NCBI RefSeq assembly: GCF_028640845.1
Contig: NC_080540.1
Span: forward strand, 284,258,524-284,322,523
From: Ahaetulla prasina
Lineage: Eukaryota; Chordata; Lepidosauria; Squamata; Colubridae
Length of the DNA: 64,000 nucleotides
Direction of reading: 5' to 3'
Program-made: the position numbers and the translations under genes
Part shown: piece after piece, positions 11,314-21,644 of the stretch
Numbering within the stretch: the stretch's first letter is position 1
Layout: each line of letters begins with the position of its first letter
Notes under the pieces: generated by a model
What the model was told of the DNA's origin: nothing
Database searches by the model: none
Seen by the model: only the letters and a program-made list of their open reading frames with translations

Positions 11314-12000
11314 CCGGGATGCCCTATGCACGGTCACTCATGCTCTCGTGACATCTCGTCTGGATTACTGCAATGCTCTCTACATGGGGCTCCCCTTGAA
11401 GAGCACCCGGAGGCTCCAGTTGGTCCAGAATGCGGTTGCGCGGGTGATAGAGGGAGCCCCTCGTGGCTCCCATGTGACACCTCTCCTGCGCAGACTGCAC
11501 TGGCTACCTGTGGCCTTCCGGGTGCGCTTCAAGGTTTTGGTAACTATCTTCAAAGCGCTCCATGGCATAGGGCCGGGTTACTTACGGGACCGTCTGCTGC
11601 CACCGATTGCCTCCCACCGACCCGTGCGCTCTCACAGGGAGGGACTCCTCAGGGTGCCATCAGCCAGGCAGTGCCGGCTGGCGACGCCCAGAGGAAGGTC
11701 CTTTTCTGTGGGGGCTCCCACCCTCTGGAACGAACTTCCCCCAGGACTTCGCAAACTTCCTGACCTTCAAACCTTTCGCCGCGAGCTTAAGACACATCTA
11801 TTTATCTGCGCAGGACTGGACTAGAATTTCAAATTTTAAATTTGGTTTTAACGGGGTTTTATTATCTTATTGTAGTTTTAATATTCGGCCTTATTTAATA
11901 AGTTTTTTAAATTGGTGTTTTATTTTGTATTTATATGTATTTTTATTAGGCTGTAAACCGCCCTGAGTCCCTTGGGAGATAGGGCGGTATAAAAATGCGA

Positions 12001-12003
<3 letters not shown>
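11314..12003 (+). mobile_element. L2-type LINE, 3' end
   Basis: The frame at 11348-11824 encodes the C-terminal domain of an L2-clade reverse transcriptase (start SRLDYCNALYMGLP, middle LHWLPV, end LKTHLFICAGL). The 3' UTR contains the terminal hairpin CCGCCCT (11958-11964) and AGGGCGG (11981-11987), then an (AAAT)n tail. The LINE is severely 5' truncated and its frame is intact in this part, so it is fairly young. The clade call rests on recognising the L2 C-terminal pattern. Confidence 0.85.
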
Positions 12004-12040
<37 letters not shown>

Positions 12041-12067
12041 ATAGATGGATGGATGGATGGACGGACG

Positions 12068-12111
<44 letters not shown>

Positions 12112-12112
12112 C
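12002..12112 (+). repeat. Compound array (AAAT)n(GATG)n(GACG)n(GACA)n
   Basis: The LINE's AAAT tail runs into GGAT, then GGAC, then AGAC units without a break. With the GATA array on the other side of the L2 it brackets the insertion. Confidence 0.95.
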
Positions 12113-12124
12113 AGTTCTGCTGAC

Positions 12125-12312
12125 TGCAGGCTATTTGTAATTTGACAGTTTGAATCTCACCAGGCTCAAGGTTGACTCAGCCTTCCATCCTTCCAAGGTC
12201 AGTAAAAAAAATGAGGAGCCAGATTGTTGGGGGCAATATGCTGACTTTGTAAACCTCTTAGGGAGGGCTGTAAAGCATTGTGAAGCGGTATATAAGTCTA
12301 AATGCTATTGCT
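12125..12312 (+). mobile_element. tRNA-derived SINE, 3' part
   Basis: Contains the B-box-like GTTTGAATCTCACCAGGCTC, the shared GGTTGACTCAGCCTTCCATC body, and a snake-SINE-like 3' end (GAAGCGGTATATAAGTCTAA, then TGCTATTGCTA). The A-box end is missing. Confidence 0.75.
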
Positions 12313-12941
12313 ACTGGTTGTTATTGCCTGTCCTATTTCCAAAGCATCTTTATGGCACTGACCCAGTTGTCATTTGAGACTAGATACTGGCTTCAATTGG
12401 AACTGCGATCTGTGCACCGTTTTGTCAGTTGGGATGCTCATCCTCACACACAAACAACAAGGAGGATGTTACACGTTGCTTTAACTGAAGCTAACCTTGG
12501 TCTTTTTGCCGTGCCTCTGCTTAACTGTTGGATGAAACCTTCTTTGTTGTCATCCCAGTGATGGCATTAATAATTTATCTTCCGTTCATCCTGGATACAC
12601 TGCGGCGTACCTTTTCTAAAATAAACAGGCAGATATTTTTAATAAAGGAAAAAAGGTATACGGGCACACATACTACAAGTGACATTGTAATCAGTAATTA
12701 TACTGGTGGTGATTTGAAGGGGGAGGGGGTTGCTTTTAGCTTTTCATATCAAGAAAGGATCCCCCTGGGATCACATATGCCTGACCCCAAACTTTCCCCA
12801 TTTTCCAACTCAATGCACTTGATGGGAACTCATCAGGCCTCTCTCTCTCTCTTTGATTACATACCTTTTAGATCTTCAGTTGTGGAACTGTTGCAATTTA
12901 GGGTTGGTTGAATTCACTGCATTTACTGAGCTTTTAGAGCA
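12313..12941. other. No recognisable feature
   Basis: No supported gene or repeat. The open frame at 12528-12911 has no recognisable domain. Confidence 0.4.
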
Positions 12942-13052
12942 GTGGGTCTCAACCTTGGCAACACGAAGATGAGTGGACTTCAACTCCCAGAATTCCTCAG
13001 CCAGCATGCTATAGCTGTGAGATTCTGGGAGTTGAAGTCCACCCATCTTAAA
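12942..13052. mobile_element. Foldback hAT MITE, family B, partial
   Basis: Begins CAGTGGGTCTCAACCTTGGC and has the same GGACTTCAACTCCCAGAATT foldback interior as 7754-7875. The right end is lost at the junction with the next LINE. Confidence 0.75.
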
Positions 13053-13780
13053 ATTTATTTATTCATTTGTTGAGTACATATTAGATAATAGATATAAGTA
13101 TAAACATGATTATGAATACATGGAATTAATAAGAATAAAAGGGAACATTAGGACAGGGACGGAAGGCACACTGGTGCGCTTATGCACGCCCCTTAAAGAC
13201 CTCTTAGGAATGGGGTGACAGTAGACAGTAGACAGTCTAAGGTTAAAGTTATGGGGGTTTGGGGAAGAAACCACAGAGTCAGGTAGTGCATTCCAGGCAT
13301 TGACCACTCTGTTGCTGAAGTCATATTTTCTGCAATTGAGTTTGGAGCGGTTCACTTTAAGTTTGTATCTATTGTGTGCTCGTGTATTGTTGCAGTTGAA
13401 GCTAAAGTAGTCATTGACAGGTAGGACATTGTAAGATGATTTTATGAGCTCTGCTTAGGTCATACCGAAGGTGGTGTAGTCCTAAATTTTCTAAGCCCAA
13501 AATTTCAAATCTGGTGGCGTAAGGTATTTTGTTGTGAGTGGAGGAGTGGAGGACTCTTCTAGTGAAATATTTCTGGACATGTTCAATTGTATTAATGTCC
13601 AATATGCAGTGCAGGTTCCAGACAGACGAGCTATATTCGAGAATTGGTCTAGCAAATGTTTTGTATGCTCTGGCACACTGGTTTTTAGACAGGTGGTCTT
13701 TCTCTTTCCCACCATATCTACCTCCTCATGTTTGTTAGTCAGATTGCTTGTGTGAATAATAAGGCTGTGTGGCACACTCT
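13053..13780 (-). mobile_element. Jockey/CR1-like LINE, 3' end
   Basis: Broken minus-strand frames encode a reverse transcriptase C-terminal region: IEHVQKYFTRRV, then LGLENLGLHHLRYDL, then NAWNALPDSVVSS. The same family occurs on the plus strand at 45567-46040 and as a short piece at 58805-58945. I cannot assign the exact clade. Confidence 0.75.
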
Positions 13781-14288
13781 GCCAACGTGCAAAAGATATT
13801 GCCTTTCCTGAAGGCCAAGTTCTAGAAGAGCAGAATTACTTCTTTGACAACAAAGCTCAGAGTTCCAAGCTCTTCCTCCCCCACCTTCAATTTTTAGCAA
13901 GCTAGTAAAAAATCAATACTGTTGTACTCCCATCTGTAAGCCACCTGACATTCTATGAATGATCAATGGAGCTTACCGAGGGACTCTTAAGAAAAGAGGC
14001 CAAGACATCACAATTACAGGGTTTGGGTTTTTTTAATTTTCTGTTGATTCAGAAGGACTTTGTCTTGGTTCGTAAGGCTTCTTCTGCATTTGGAGGACAT
14101 TAACGAACACCAAGGCATTGTTAAGAAGCTTTAGTTAGGAAGTAGCTCTTAAATTGGTCAAAGGAGTTGAGGGGAAAAAGAAGAAAAGAGGGTGAAAGTA
14201 GCTATGTCATGGAATCCAATCTCCTGAAATGGTCCTTTTTGGGGGGCATAATTTTACTAAGATTTGCACTCCTGACAGAACGACTGTA
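13781..14288. other. No recognisable feature
   Basis: No gene or repeat recognised. Confidence 0.4.
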
Positions 14289-14296
14289 GCTTAAAC

Positions 14297-14431
14297 CACG
14301 GGTCTCCAACCTTGGCAACTTTAAGACTTGTGGACTTCAACTCCCAAAGTTCCTCAGCCAGCAAAGCTGGCTGAGGAACTCTGGGAGTTGAAGTCCACAA
14401 GTCTTAAAGTTGCCAAGGTTGGAGACCCCTG
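14297..14431. mobile_element. Foldback hAT MITE, family B (135 bp)
   Basis: Long inverted repeat as at 7754, flanked by a perfect 8-bp duplication GCTTAAAC (14289-14296 and 14432-14439). Confidence 0.94.
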
Positions 14432-14439
14432 GCTTAAAC

Positions 14440-15755
14440 CGTAACTTCCCATTGCCACAACCATTGTTTGGTCAACAGTCCCAGTGTTAAGTGAGCAAAG
14501 ACGATGAATGTTAAATCACCCAGCAATTTATTCTCTCTTATTACAACGAAGTTTTTGGCAGCACTGAGTTTTCAACAGAGGGATTTTTTTTTTCTTTCTC
14601 CAAGAGATAAATGGTAAAGCAATAGAGATTTGCTTTTGTTTTGTTTTTTTTAGTCCCTCCTTTGGGGAAACCCCACCGTGTTCCCTTTTTGAGCAGGGGG
14701 TGTCTCCTTCTTGAATGGTGCCTACCAATTTCGGTGTTGAACCTCCAAAAAGAAAATCTTTTGAGGATATGTGGAAAAGCACAGGAGAAGCAATTTTGAG
14801 CAGTTAGCGCTGCCATCTGCCATGGAAATCCTCCGACCCTAATCTCGGGGCCCTGTGGCTGAGCTTCCTCTCGCAATGGATCCAGCTGTGCCTACTGGTG
14901 AATGAGTGCGAGGTGAGGGGGACACAAAGGTTTCCACGTCAAACAACTTCGCTGCCGCAGAATTGGCTGATTTATTCTCTTTGACAGTGTAACTTGAATA
15001 TTATCCTGTACCCATGAAGTGTGTAAGTCCCTACAATTGCTTTTCATTGAGCTCGCTCTTGGCCCATTCAATCCGGTACAGGTCTGTTCTGCAGATATAT
15101 TTCCTCCTGTCAAAGCCCCCCATCCCACCCTCCAGAAGTTTTTAACAGAAGGGCTGAGCTCCTTGGATAGATGTGACCTGCCAGCTCCGTTTTTTTATGG
15201 CCTCCAGAACGCCTCATTGTACTGTTGCTGTTTAGCAGCAAAGAGACAATTTGAGGCAACCTGGTTATTATTGTTTTACAGCTTAAGCTGTTAAAACAGA
15301 GACAGAGAGGGTAGTTCCCTTCCCCAGCTTTCAAACTTGAAAAGGACTAAATATTTCAGCCCCTCCAACTTCGGTGATGCTGCCTCTGCTGCAACCTCCT
15401 TGCAATTTCCAGATTGTAAATAATAAAGAAAGAAAAAGAGGTTGCCTAGACTACTGTAAAAAATAAAAAAATAGGTTAGAGGACATGCTGGAGACAAGGA
15501 GATACTGGCCTTAGGAGTTGGGCATTGAAAAACGAACATAGAAACATCAATATTTTTTTTCTAATCACAGAAAAAGACCCAACAGTCCATCTGCCAGTCT
15601 GCCCTTTTTGACTTTTCTTTTGCTTTTTTGGTTGGTTTTGTAATATAATTATTTATTATTAAAATTATTAATGTTATTTATTTTATTTATTTTTATTTAT
15701 TTGTTTGTTTGTTTATTTTAATTTTCGTTGGATGAGAGACATATATTGCATAAAG
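14440..15755. other. Repeat-poor stretch; AT-rich tail at the end
   Basis: About 14880-15300 is free of recognised repeats and looks unlike its neighbours; it is a weak candidate for conserved non-coding DNA. About 15640-15725 is AT-rich with TTTA/TTTG units, possibly the tail of an unrecognised retroelement. No exon is supported. Confidence 0.35.
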
Positions 15756-15872
15756 CAGGGGTCTCCAACCTTGGCAATTTTAAGACTCTTGGACTTCAAC
15801 TCCCAGAGTTCCTCAGCCAGCTTTGGACAGTTCAAGTTCAAGTCTTAAAATTGTCAAGGTTGGAGACCCCTG
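15756..15872. mobile_element. Foldback hAT MITE, family B (117 bp)
   Basis: Inverted-repeat element as at 7754, flanked by GCATAAAG (15748-15755) and GTATAAAG (15873-15880), 7 of 8 matching. Confidence 0.92.
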
Positions 15873-16002
15873 GTATAAAGCATCCCCATGCAAAGATAGC
15901 CAAAATGCATACAATAGAGACTCTACTCTACATCTACTTTCTGCTACCCAGAAAATCAAGACTCTTGGTTGCATTGATTCTGGGAATCAACGCCATCATG
16001 AC

Positions 16003-16401
16003 CAGTGGGATTCAAATAATTTAATTACCGGGTTCTTTTCCCTAATGACCGGCTGGGTGGGCATCGTGGGTGTGGTCAGGTGGTATGACAGGCAGCCCCC
16101 AGCCACCTGCATCCCCCTGGGAGAAAAAACGGGCCACGGGGGGCCCCCACATCCCCATGCCCCATTTTGGGCCTAGTAGGCCTTCCTGCAGCCTTCTGGG
16201 AGCAAAAACAGGCAATGGGGGGCCACACTGCACCCCCTATGCCTCATTTTGAGCCTAGTAGGCCTCCGTGCACTTATGTGGGAGCCAAAACAGGGTGCGT
16301 GGGGACTCCAGGAAGTGGCGGGGCAGAAAGGGGCAGTGCTAGCCAGCAATTTAACAACCGGTTCGCTCGAACTAGTCCGAACCGGCTGAATCCCACCACT
16401 G
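16003..16401 (+). mobile_element. hAT-like element, family E (399 bp)
   Basis: Termini CAGTGGGATTCAAATAATTT and the partly complementary CGGCTGAATCCCACCACTG. Perfect 8-bp duplication ATCATGAC (15995-16002 and 16402-16409). The interior has CpG-rich GGGGCC(C/A)CAC-type blocks and no transposase. Relatives lie at 40588 and 44088. Confidence 0.94.
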
Positions 16402-16409
16402 ATCATGAC

Positions 16410-17149
16410 TCTATATAATGGATCATTCTTTTTCAAGTTCAGTCATATTCGTTCTCCAGAAGATCTATTTGAGATGATGGTAGCTTTTGGGTTTTGGTTT
16501 ATTTAGTTTCTTTTTGACGCAGGGAAAAGCATGATGCCTTCTGTATTCCCAGAAGCTGGGCTCTTCGTTACTAGTAGCTATGTAAGATAATGGCTGAGAA
16601 ATCACACCTGCTCATAAGAAATAGAGATCTGCAGTTGAGTAAAACAAGCTCTGTGCAATGAACCTTTAATTTGCTATATTCGCAGGAAGATGGCAACACG
16701 CCAAACAGTAACGTTCAAACAATAAGCCGTACTCTGAGATCAGAAACAACTCCTTGGATCTTCACTGCAGATTTCCAAAATGGGCATTACTCATGCTTTT
16801 AAGATCCAAGGACATCTCAGACATCCAATTTCACTCACCACTATGGTGCTGTCGTGAATAATGGAAAAAGCACAAAAGCTATTGACTCCTATGGCACAGA
16901 GCCAGTTTAGACTATCTGAAGATTTGACTCATAGCCTCACATCTCGGATACATCTGAACACAGAAGCAAGGTGAGGCGGAGAACAGCGGGAAGTAGATAT
17001 ATAAATTCAAGATAATTGTAAAGAAGAGTCTCGTCTGTCAAAAACAGGCCAGATTTTAGGAGGCTGTTCATTGCTAAAATAAGACTTCTGGTGTTCAGAT
17101 GTAGATGGGCATTCTCCTTTATGTTGTGCTCTATTGCTAAACAAATAAT
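16410..17149. other. No recognisable feature
   Basis: Unique-looking sequence without a supported gene or repeat. Confidence 0.4.
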
Positions 17150-17585
17150 AGGCTTAGGGCCTGGGTACTTACGGGACCGCCTGCTGTTACCACATGCCTC
17201 CCACCGACCCGTACGCTCTCACAGAGAGGGACTTCTCAGGGTGCCGTCCGCCAAGCAATGTCGGCTGGCGGCCCCCAGGGGAAGGTCCTTCTCTGTGGGG
17301 GCTCCCACACTCTGGAACGAACTTCCCCCTGGTTTGCGTCAATTACCTGACCTTTGGACATTCCGTCGCGAACTGAAGACGCATCTTTTTATTTGTGCGG
17401 GGCTGTCTTGAATTTTATCTTTTATCAATTTTTAAACGGGGTTTTTAGTATGGAAATTTTTTAATGTTAGGCTAATTTAAATAAGTTTTTTAAATGGTAT
17501 TTTAATCTGTATATTGTATTGTTTTATCTTGCCTGTACACCGCCCTGAGTCCTTCGGGAGAAGGGCGGTATAAAAATCAAATAAA
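17150..17585 (+). mobile_element. L2-type LINE, 3' end
   Basis: Encodes the last part of the L2 reverse transcriptase (GLGPGYLRDRLL ... LKTHLFICAGLS), then a 3' UTR with the CCGCCCTGAGTCCTTCGGGA hairpin and an A-rich tail. Shorter than the copy at 11314-12003 but clearly the same family. Confidence 0.88.
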
Positions 17586-17735
17586 TAAAAAAAATAATAA
17601 GAATCCCAAACAACTGGAGCACCACTTGAACACTACTGGCATTGACAACATCACCATCAATCCATTGCAAAAGGCAGTCCCAAAGGTGCGTTTTTCAAGA
17701 GGCAACTGGACTTTCTTGTTTTTTCTTTGAAGACG

Positions 17736-17765
17736 TTTCGCTTCTCATCCAAGAAGCTTCTTCAG
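17736..17765 (-). ncRNA. Hammerhead-ribozyme-like core, copy A
   Basis: Minus strand: CUGAAGA (17765-17759), stem II GCUUCU/AGAAGC around a UGGAUG loop, GAAA (17739-17736), then CGUC. This satisfies CUGANGA-stem II-GAAA-(stem III)-UH of hammerheads with a minimal stem III. Stem I is not clear. An alternative simple hairpin pairs UGAAGA with UCUUCA. Confidence 0.6.
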
Positions 17766-17798
17766 CTCTGACTGGATAGTGGGGAATGGAAGTCAGAG

Positions 17799-17832
17799 CT
17801 GAAGAAACTTCTTGGATGAGAAGTGAAATGTC
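17799..17832 (+). ncRNA. Hammerhead-ribozyme-like core, copy B
   Basis: Plus strand: CUGAAGA (17799-17805), stem II ACUUCU/AGAAGU, GAAA (17825-17828), UGUC (17829-17832). Compared with copy A the outer stem II pair has changed from G-C to A-U on both sides, keeping the helix. Copies A and B face each other within the foldback. Confidence 0.6.
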
Positions 17833-18278
17833 TTCAAAGAAAAGTTGCCTCTTGAAAAAAAGCACGTTTGGGACAACCATGACCTGGATGACTGAGAATC
17901 TCCAAAGACATCTAAGCAGGTAAGAATTCCTGGTCATTTGCATTCTTTTAGAGAGTTGTTGAGGCCACTTGGAGGTTTATCTGTGACCTCAGGTTCATCT
18001 GAATAATGCAAATGGGTATGGAGCCTTCTTGGAATTGCTCAAAGGACTGTGTTGTCCTTTTTATCTACCTTGAGTCTACAACACAGTTCTTTCACAGTTC
18101 CAAGAAGGCTCCACACCCATTTGCACTACCCAGCTGGCCCTGAGGATACAAATAGACCTCCAAGTGGCCTCAACAACTCTCTAAAAGAATGCAAATAACC
18201 AACTGTCTGCAAGGAGTATAAATCCTTCCATTCCCCACCATCCAGTCAGAGCTTCTCGGATGACAAGCAAAACATGAC

Positions 18279-18541
18279 AAGCGGGTCCTTGAGTGGCTCA
18301 GACTGCTAAGACAGTCTGTTATTAACAGCAGCTGCTTGCAATTACTGCAGGTTCAAGTCCCACCAGGCCCAAGGTTGACTCAGCCTTCCATCCTTTATAA
18401 GGTAGGTAAAATGAGGACCCAGATTGTTGGGGGCAATAAGTTGACTTTGTATATAATATACAAATGGATGAAGACTATTGCTTGACATAGTGTAAGCCGC
18501 CCTGAGTCTTCGGAGAAAGGCGGTATATAAATGCAAATAAA
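18279..18541 (+). mobile_element. tRNA-derived SINE with L2-type 3' tail
   Basis: Head TGGCTCAGACTGCTAAGACA, B-box-like GGTTCAAGTCCCACCAGGCC, and 3' hairpin CCGCCCT (18497-18503) with AAAGGCGG, then an A-rich tail. A direct repeat AAAACAT on both sides is the likely target duplication inside the Penelope-like element. Confidence 0.85.
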
Positions 18542-18749
18542 AAAAACATCTTTAAAGAAAAACAAGAAAGTCCAGTTGCCTATTGAAAAAAGCACCTTTG
18601 GGACAGCCATGACCTGGATGACTGAGAATCTCCACAGGCATTTGCAAAAGGCAGTTTTACTTGGAACTGCTTACATCCTGCAACAATCCCCTTAACACCA
18701 TCAAACATTAACGTCTGCCTTTCCCAGGTTCCTGGGAAGGATTCCATAG

Positions 18750-19271
18750 TGTTGTGTCTTGCCCGCCCTCAGAGCAGCCGGGGCCTTCTTACCTGCTCCC
18801 GAACACTGAGGAATGTATGCCTCCCGGCCCCAGTCCTGGCTCCATGCCCACACAAACTGCAGAAGAAGGAGCATCTCCCTGCCCCAGCCCTGACTCCATG
18901 CCCAGGCAAACGGAGCAGCTAGACCCCTCCCCCTCCTCCACAGCAGGTGAGCCTGAGGAGGGTTTACTCCCAACAACAGCTGATTGGAGTGACCCTCGCA
19001 TCAGAAGATTGGAGAGGCGGAGGCAACAGAAGGAAGGGAGGGGCAGGCCTTAATGAGTGCTGAGTCATGGAGCCACACCCCATGGCCTATATAAAGGATC
19101 TACTTTCTGGCAGTCTCTGAGTCAGGCAAAAGTCGAACTTATCTTGCTGAAGTCACTTACTGGTCTCCTGCCTGCTCTGAGGACTTTGCTAGGACTTTGG
19201 GCAGAGCTGCAGAGGCAAGCCTGATTCGGATTTCCCTGACCCAGCTGTCAGCGGAGGAGTGGGACACGACA
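18750..19271 (+). mobile_element. Solo LTR (522 bp), TGTTGTGTC...GACACGACA
   Basis: Inverted ends and a perfect 5-bp duplication CATAG (18745-18749 and 19272-19276). A TATATAAAG box lies near 19088. Its first bases resemble the LTR at 2691, marking a related but diverged family. The frame from LTR nucleotide 2 is open for about 100 codons, Pro/Ser/Glu-rich with an Arg-rich end (RIRRLERRRQQ). Confidence 0.9.
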
Positions 19272-19276
19272 CATAG

Positions 19277-19985
19277 GTGGATAAAAATGCCAAATCCAAT
19301 CTAAATCCAATCTGGGTGAGACTCGCTTACAAACTATAACAATAATCATTAGAAATGAACTTCTGTGGCGTTGGTGAGATTTCATTGTCAGATACCTCTA
19401 GCCCTGGATTCTCTGAGTTTCCTGGACAAATATAGTAGAGGCTCTTTGAAAGTCTTGTGGATATGATCCCTATTGATAGTAGATTGGAGACTATCCCAGG
19501 AATAAGATTTAGAAGGGGGTAGATATCAGAGCCTGTAGAAGAGGTGGTCTCATCAGACGAGATGAATATGGGCTTTGAGAGAGCGGGAGAGCATTCATGA
19601 AATCTTCAGTTCCACCCAGGTGAACTATTCGAAGCCACACAGAGAGCCCATTGAGGGACAAAAGGCTACTATTGGTCTCTTAATGTCTTGGCTATCTACA
19701 CACACAAGACAGAAACTGCTTGAAACCATTCATAGCATAAACCACTCTTAAAAGTATAAAGATACTTTCCAATGGATCTGAATTATTGGTGTCTTTGTGT
19801 GTGTACCGCAGTCTTTGACAGCCTTTTAAAGGTAACTTTACAAAGTAATTGGGCCATAGTATTTTGTATTTTGTATTAATTTACATTTTTAGTTTATATA
19901 GGGTTTTTTTATGATTGTAAATCACCCAGAATTACCTTGAGGTAAGATGGGCAGCCTTTCAATTTTATAAATAAACTAGCTGGAT
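19277..19985. other. Mostly unrecognised; R4 remnant at the left
   Basis: The first tens of bases probably continue the R4-like LINE interrupted by the LTR. The rest shows no gene or repeat I can name. Confidence 0.35.
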
Positions 19986-20525
19986 ACCAGTGCTCTGCTA
20001 CGAAACTATGTGATCAGGCTTGATAAATCGACACTTACAGCTTGAAAATTAATGAGTGGTTATAGATTGGCCTCTCCTTCCCGCTTCTCTCCCTCAGACT
20101 TGTCCCACAGAAACCTCTCCTTGCCTCTCCTCTTCTCTCCCCTTCTCTCCCTCAGGCTTGCCCCATAGAGGCCTCTCCTATCTTATCCTCTTCTCTCCCT
20201 TTCAGGTGGGGAGTAGAATATCTAAACTCCCAGCCTGCCGGCCAGATGACTCACACACTAGCCACGCCCATGCCCAAGTGGCAGTTGGAACAGAGTTCTT
20301 TTCAGGTGGGGGGGGTAGAATGTCTAACTCCTTAGCATCAGAGCGTGTTAATAATAATATAAGAAATACTAATGATCTGATGGTCATTTCAAAAAATCCT
20401 TTCTTAGCGAGCACCTAGAAGCCAAGAGGAACATACATACCAAATTTTAAGTTTGTAGGCTTTACGGTTTTGGAGATTTCGTGATTAATGCCTGAGTGGT
20501 ATTTCACTTTTATATATAGAGATAA
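19986..20525. repeat. Unclassified repeat-like segment with internal CTCTCC duplication
   Basis: About 20085-20205 holds two diverged copies of a unit (CCTCTCCT...CTTCTCTCCCTCAGRCTTG...CCAYAGA). The right edge is a TATATAGAGATAAATG end, suggestive of a transposon terminus. Only one copy is in the window, so the family is open. Confidence 0.35.
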
Positions 20526-20980
20526 ATGAATAAATAAACAAATGTAATTTGTAACTGCCCTATGAAGAAGGATGTTCTTCAGTTTTCCAGTCCAGCCAAT
20601 AATGCTGGGTTTTTTTTTAGCTGCCTCCCCCCATATAAGAAGCAAGTAGGGCCAACCTTGGTTAGTTTAAAAAAAAAAACCCAGCTAAGTTCAGCAAGGT
20701 GAAGTTTAAATGGATTCTTTCAATGCTCCAGCATTAAGGAATTGCTCTCAGCAGTACATGGAATATCTGAAGCTCCAGCAAACAATGACCTCCCATTATC
20801 AACATTACTCCCAATGGCTTGTTAGCGTCTTCAATTCCATGGAAGGGGAAATTTCTGGTCTGTGCAACATCCCTCATGGAATCTTTGATGGTGCAAAGCA
20901 TTTACTTCTAGTCTAGAATCCTCCATATTGCAACACAAGTAATAAGAGTTGAAAAAATCCTGGAAGGCACACAGGCAGTC
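20526..20980. other. No recognisable feature
   Basis: No gene or repeat recognised. Confidence 0.4.
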
Positions 20981-21247
20981 CTTTTTTTTTTTATTTGCAT
21001 TTATATCCTGCCCTTCTCCGAAGACTCAGGGCGGCTTACACTATGTTAGCAAAAGTCTTCATTCTATTTGTATAATTATATACAAAGTCAACTTATTGCC
21101 CCCAACAATCTGGGTCCTCATTTTACCTACCTTATAAAGGATGGAAGGCTGAGTCAACCTTGGGCCTGGTGGGATTTGAACCTGCAGTAATTGCAAGCAG
21201 CTGTGTTAATAACAGACTGTCTTAGCAGTCTGAGCCACCAGATGCCC
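20981..21247 (-). mobile_element. tRNA-derived SINE with L2-type 3' tail
   Basis: Minus-strand copy: tRNA-like head near 21230-21240, GGTTCAAATCCCACCAGGCC B-box-like stretch, body, CCGCCCTGAGTCTTCGGAGA hairpin and A-rich tail at the left end. Confidence 0.87.
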
Positions 21248-21389
21248 TTGACTTATGATTGTCTACCCTTCCCAATCTTATAAACCCTCATGAGAAGTAT
21301 TATTTCAGGACTTTCCTTGAGACTTAAATATGAGAAATTAGGGAGTAAAAAAAATGCCTATGGGAAGGAAAATAGAAAAACAACCACAT

Positions 21390-21636
21390 CAGTGGTGAAA
21401 TCCAAATTTTTTTTTACTACCGGTTCTGTGGGCGTGGCTTGGTGGGTGTGGCAGGGGAAGGATACTGCAAAATCCCCATTCCCACCCCACTCCTGGGGGA
21501 AGGATATTGCAAAATCTCCATTCCCATCCCACTCTGGGGCCAGCCAGAGGTGGTATTTGCCAGTTCTCTGAACTGCTCAAAATTTCCACTACCGGTTCTC
21601 CAAAACCTGTCAGAACCTGCCGGATTTCACCCCTTG
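21390..21636. mobile_element. hAT-like element, family F, short (247 bp)
   Basis: Termini CAGTGGTGAAATCC and GGATTTCACCCCTTG. Flanks AACCACAT (21382-21389) and AACCACAC (21637-21644), 7 of 8 matching. Contains two copies of a GGGGGAAGGATAYTGCAAAA-like unit. A deletion derivative of the family seen at 61076. Confidence 0.9.
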
Positions 21637-21644
21637 AACCACAC

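Larger units (their letters stand above)
17679..18641. mobile_element. Foldback Penelope-like element with hammerhead-like cores
   Basis: A 963-bp insertion with imperfect inverted ends of about 55 bp (CCCAAAGGTGCGTTTTTCAA at the left, its complement at the right). It is flanked by the 14-bp duplication TTGCAAAAGGCAGT (17665-17678 and 18642-18655). Long variable target duplications, inverted or tandem copies of a terminal unit and hammerhead motifs are known features of Penelope-like retroelements; the family call is inferred from them because no RT/endonuclease frame remains. A SINE is nested at 18279-18541. Confidence 0.65.
17590..18749 (+). mobile_element. R4-like LINE fragment, split by a Penelope-like insertion
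   Basis: The flanks 17590-17678 and 18642-18749 together read like the C-terminal end of an R4/Tx1-type reverse transcriptase (GIDNITINPLQKAV, then a VLLGTAYIL continuation). The 14-bp target sequence TTGCAAAAGGCAGT occurs on both sides of the insertion. The LINE is further split downstream by the LTR at 18750. Confidence 0.6.

Noticed and set aside
18240..18280. Another hammerhead core in the 17679-18641 element
   Set aside because: The CUGAAGA box is deleted in this copy, so only half of the core remains.
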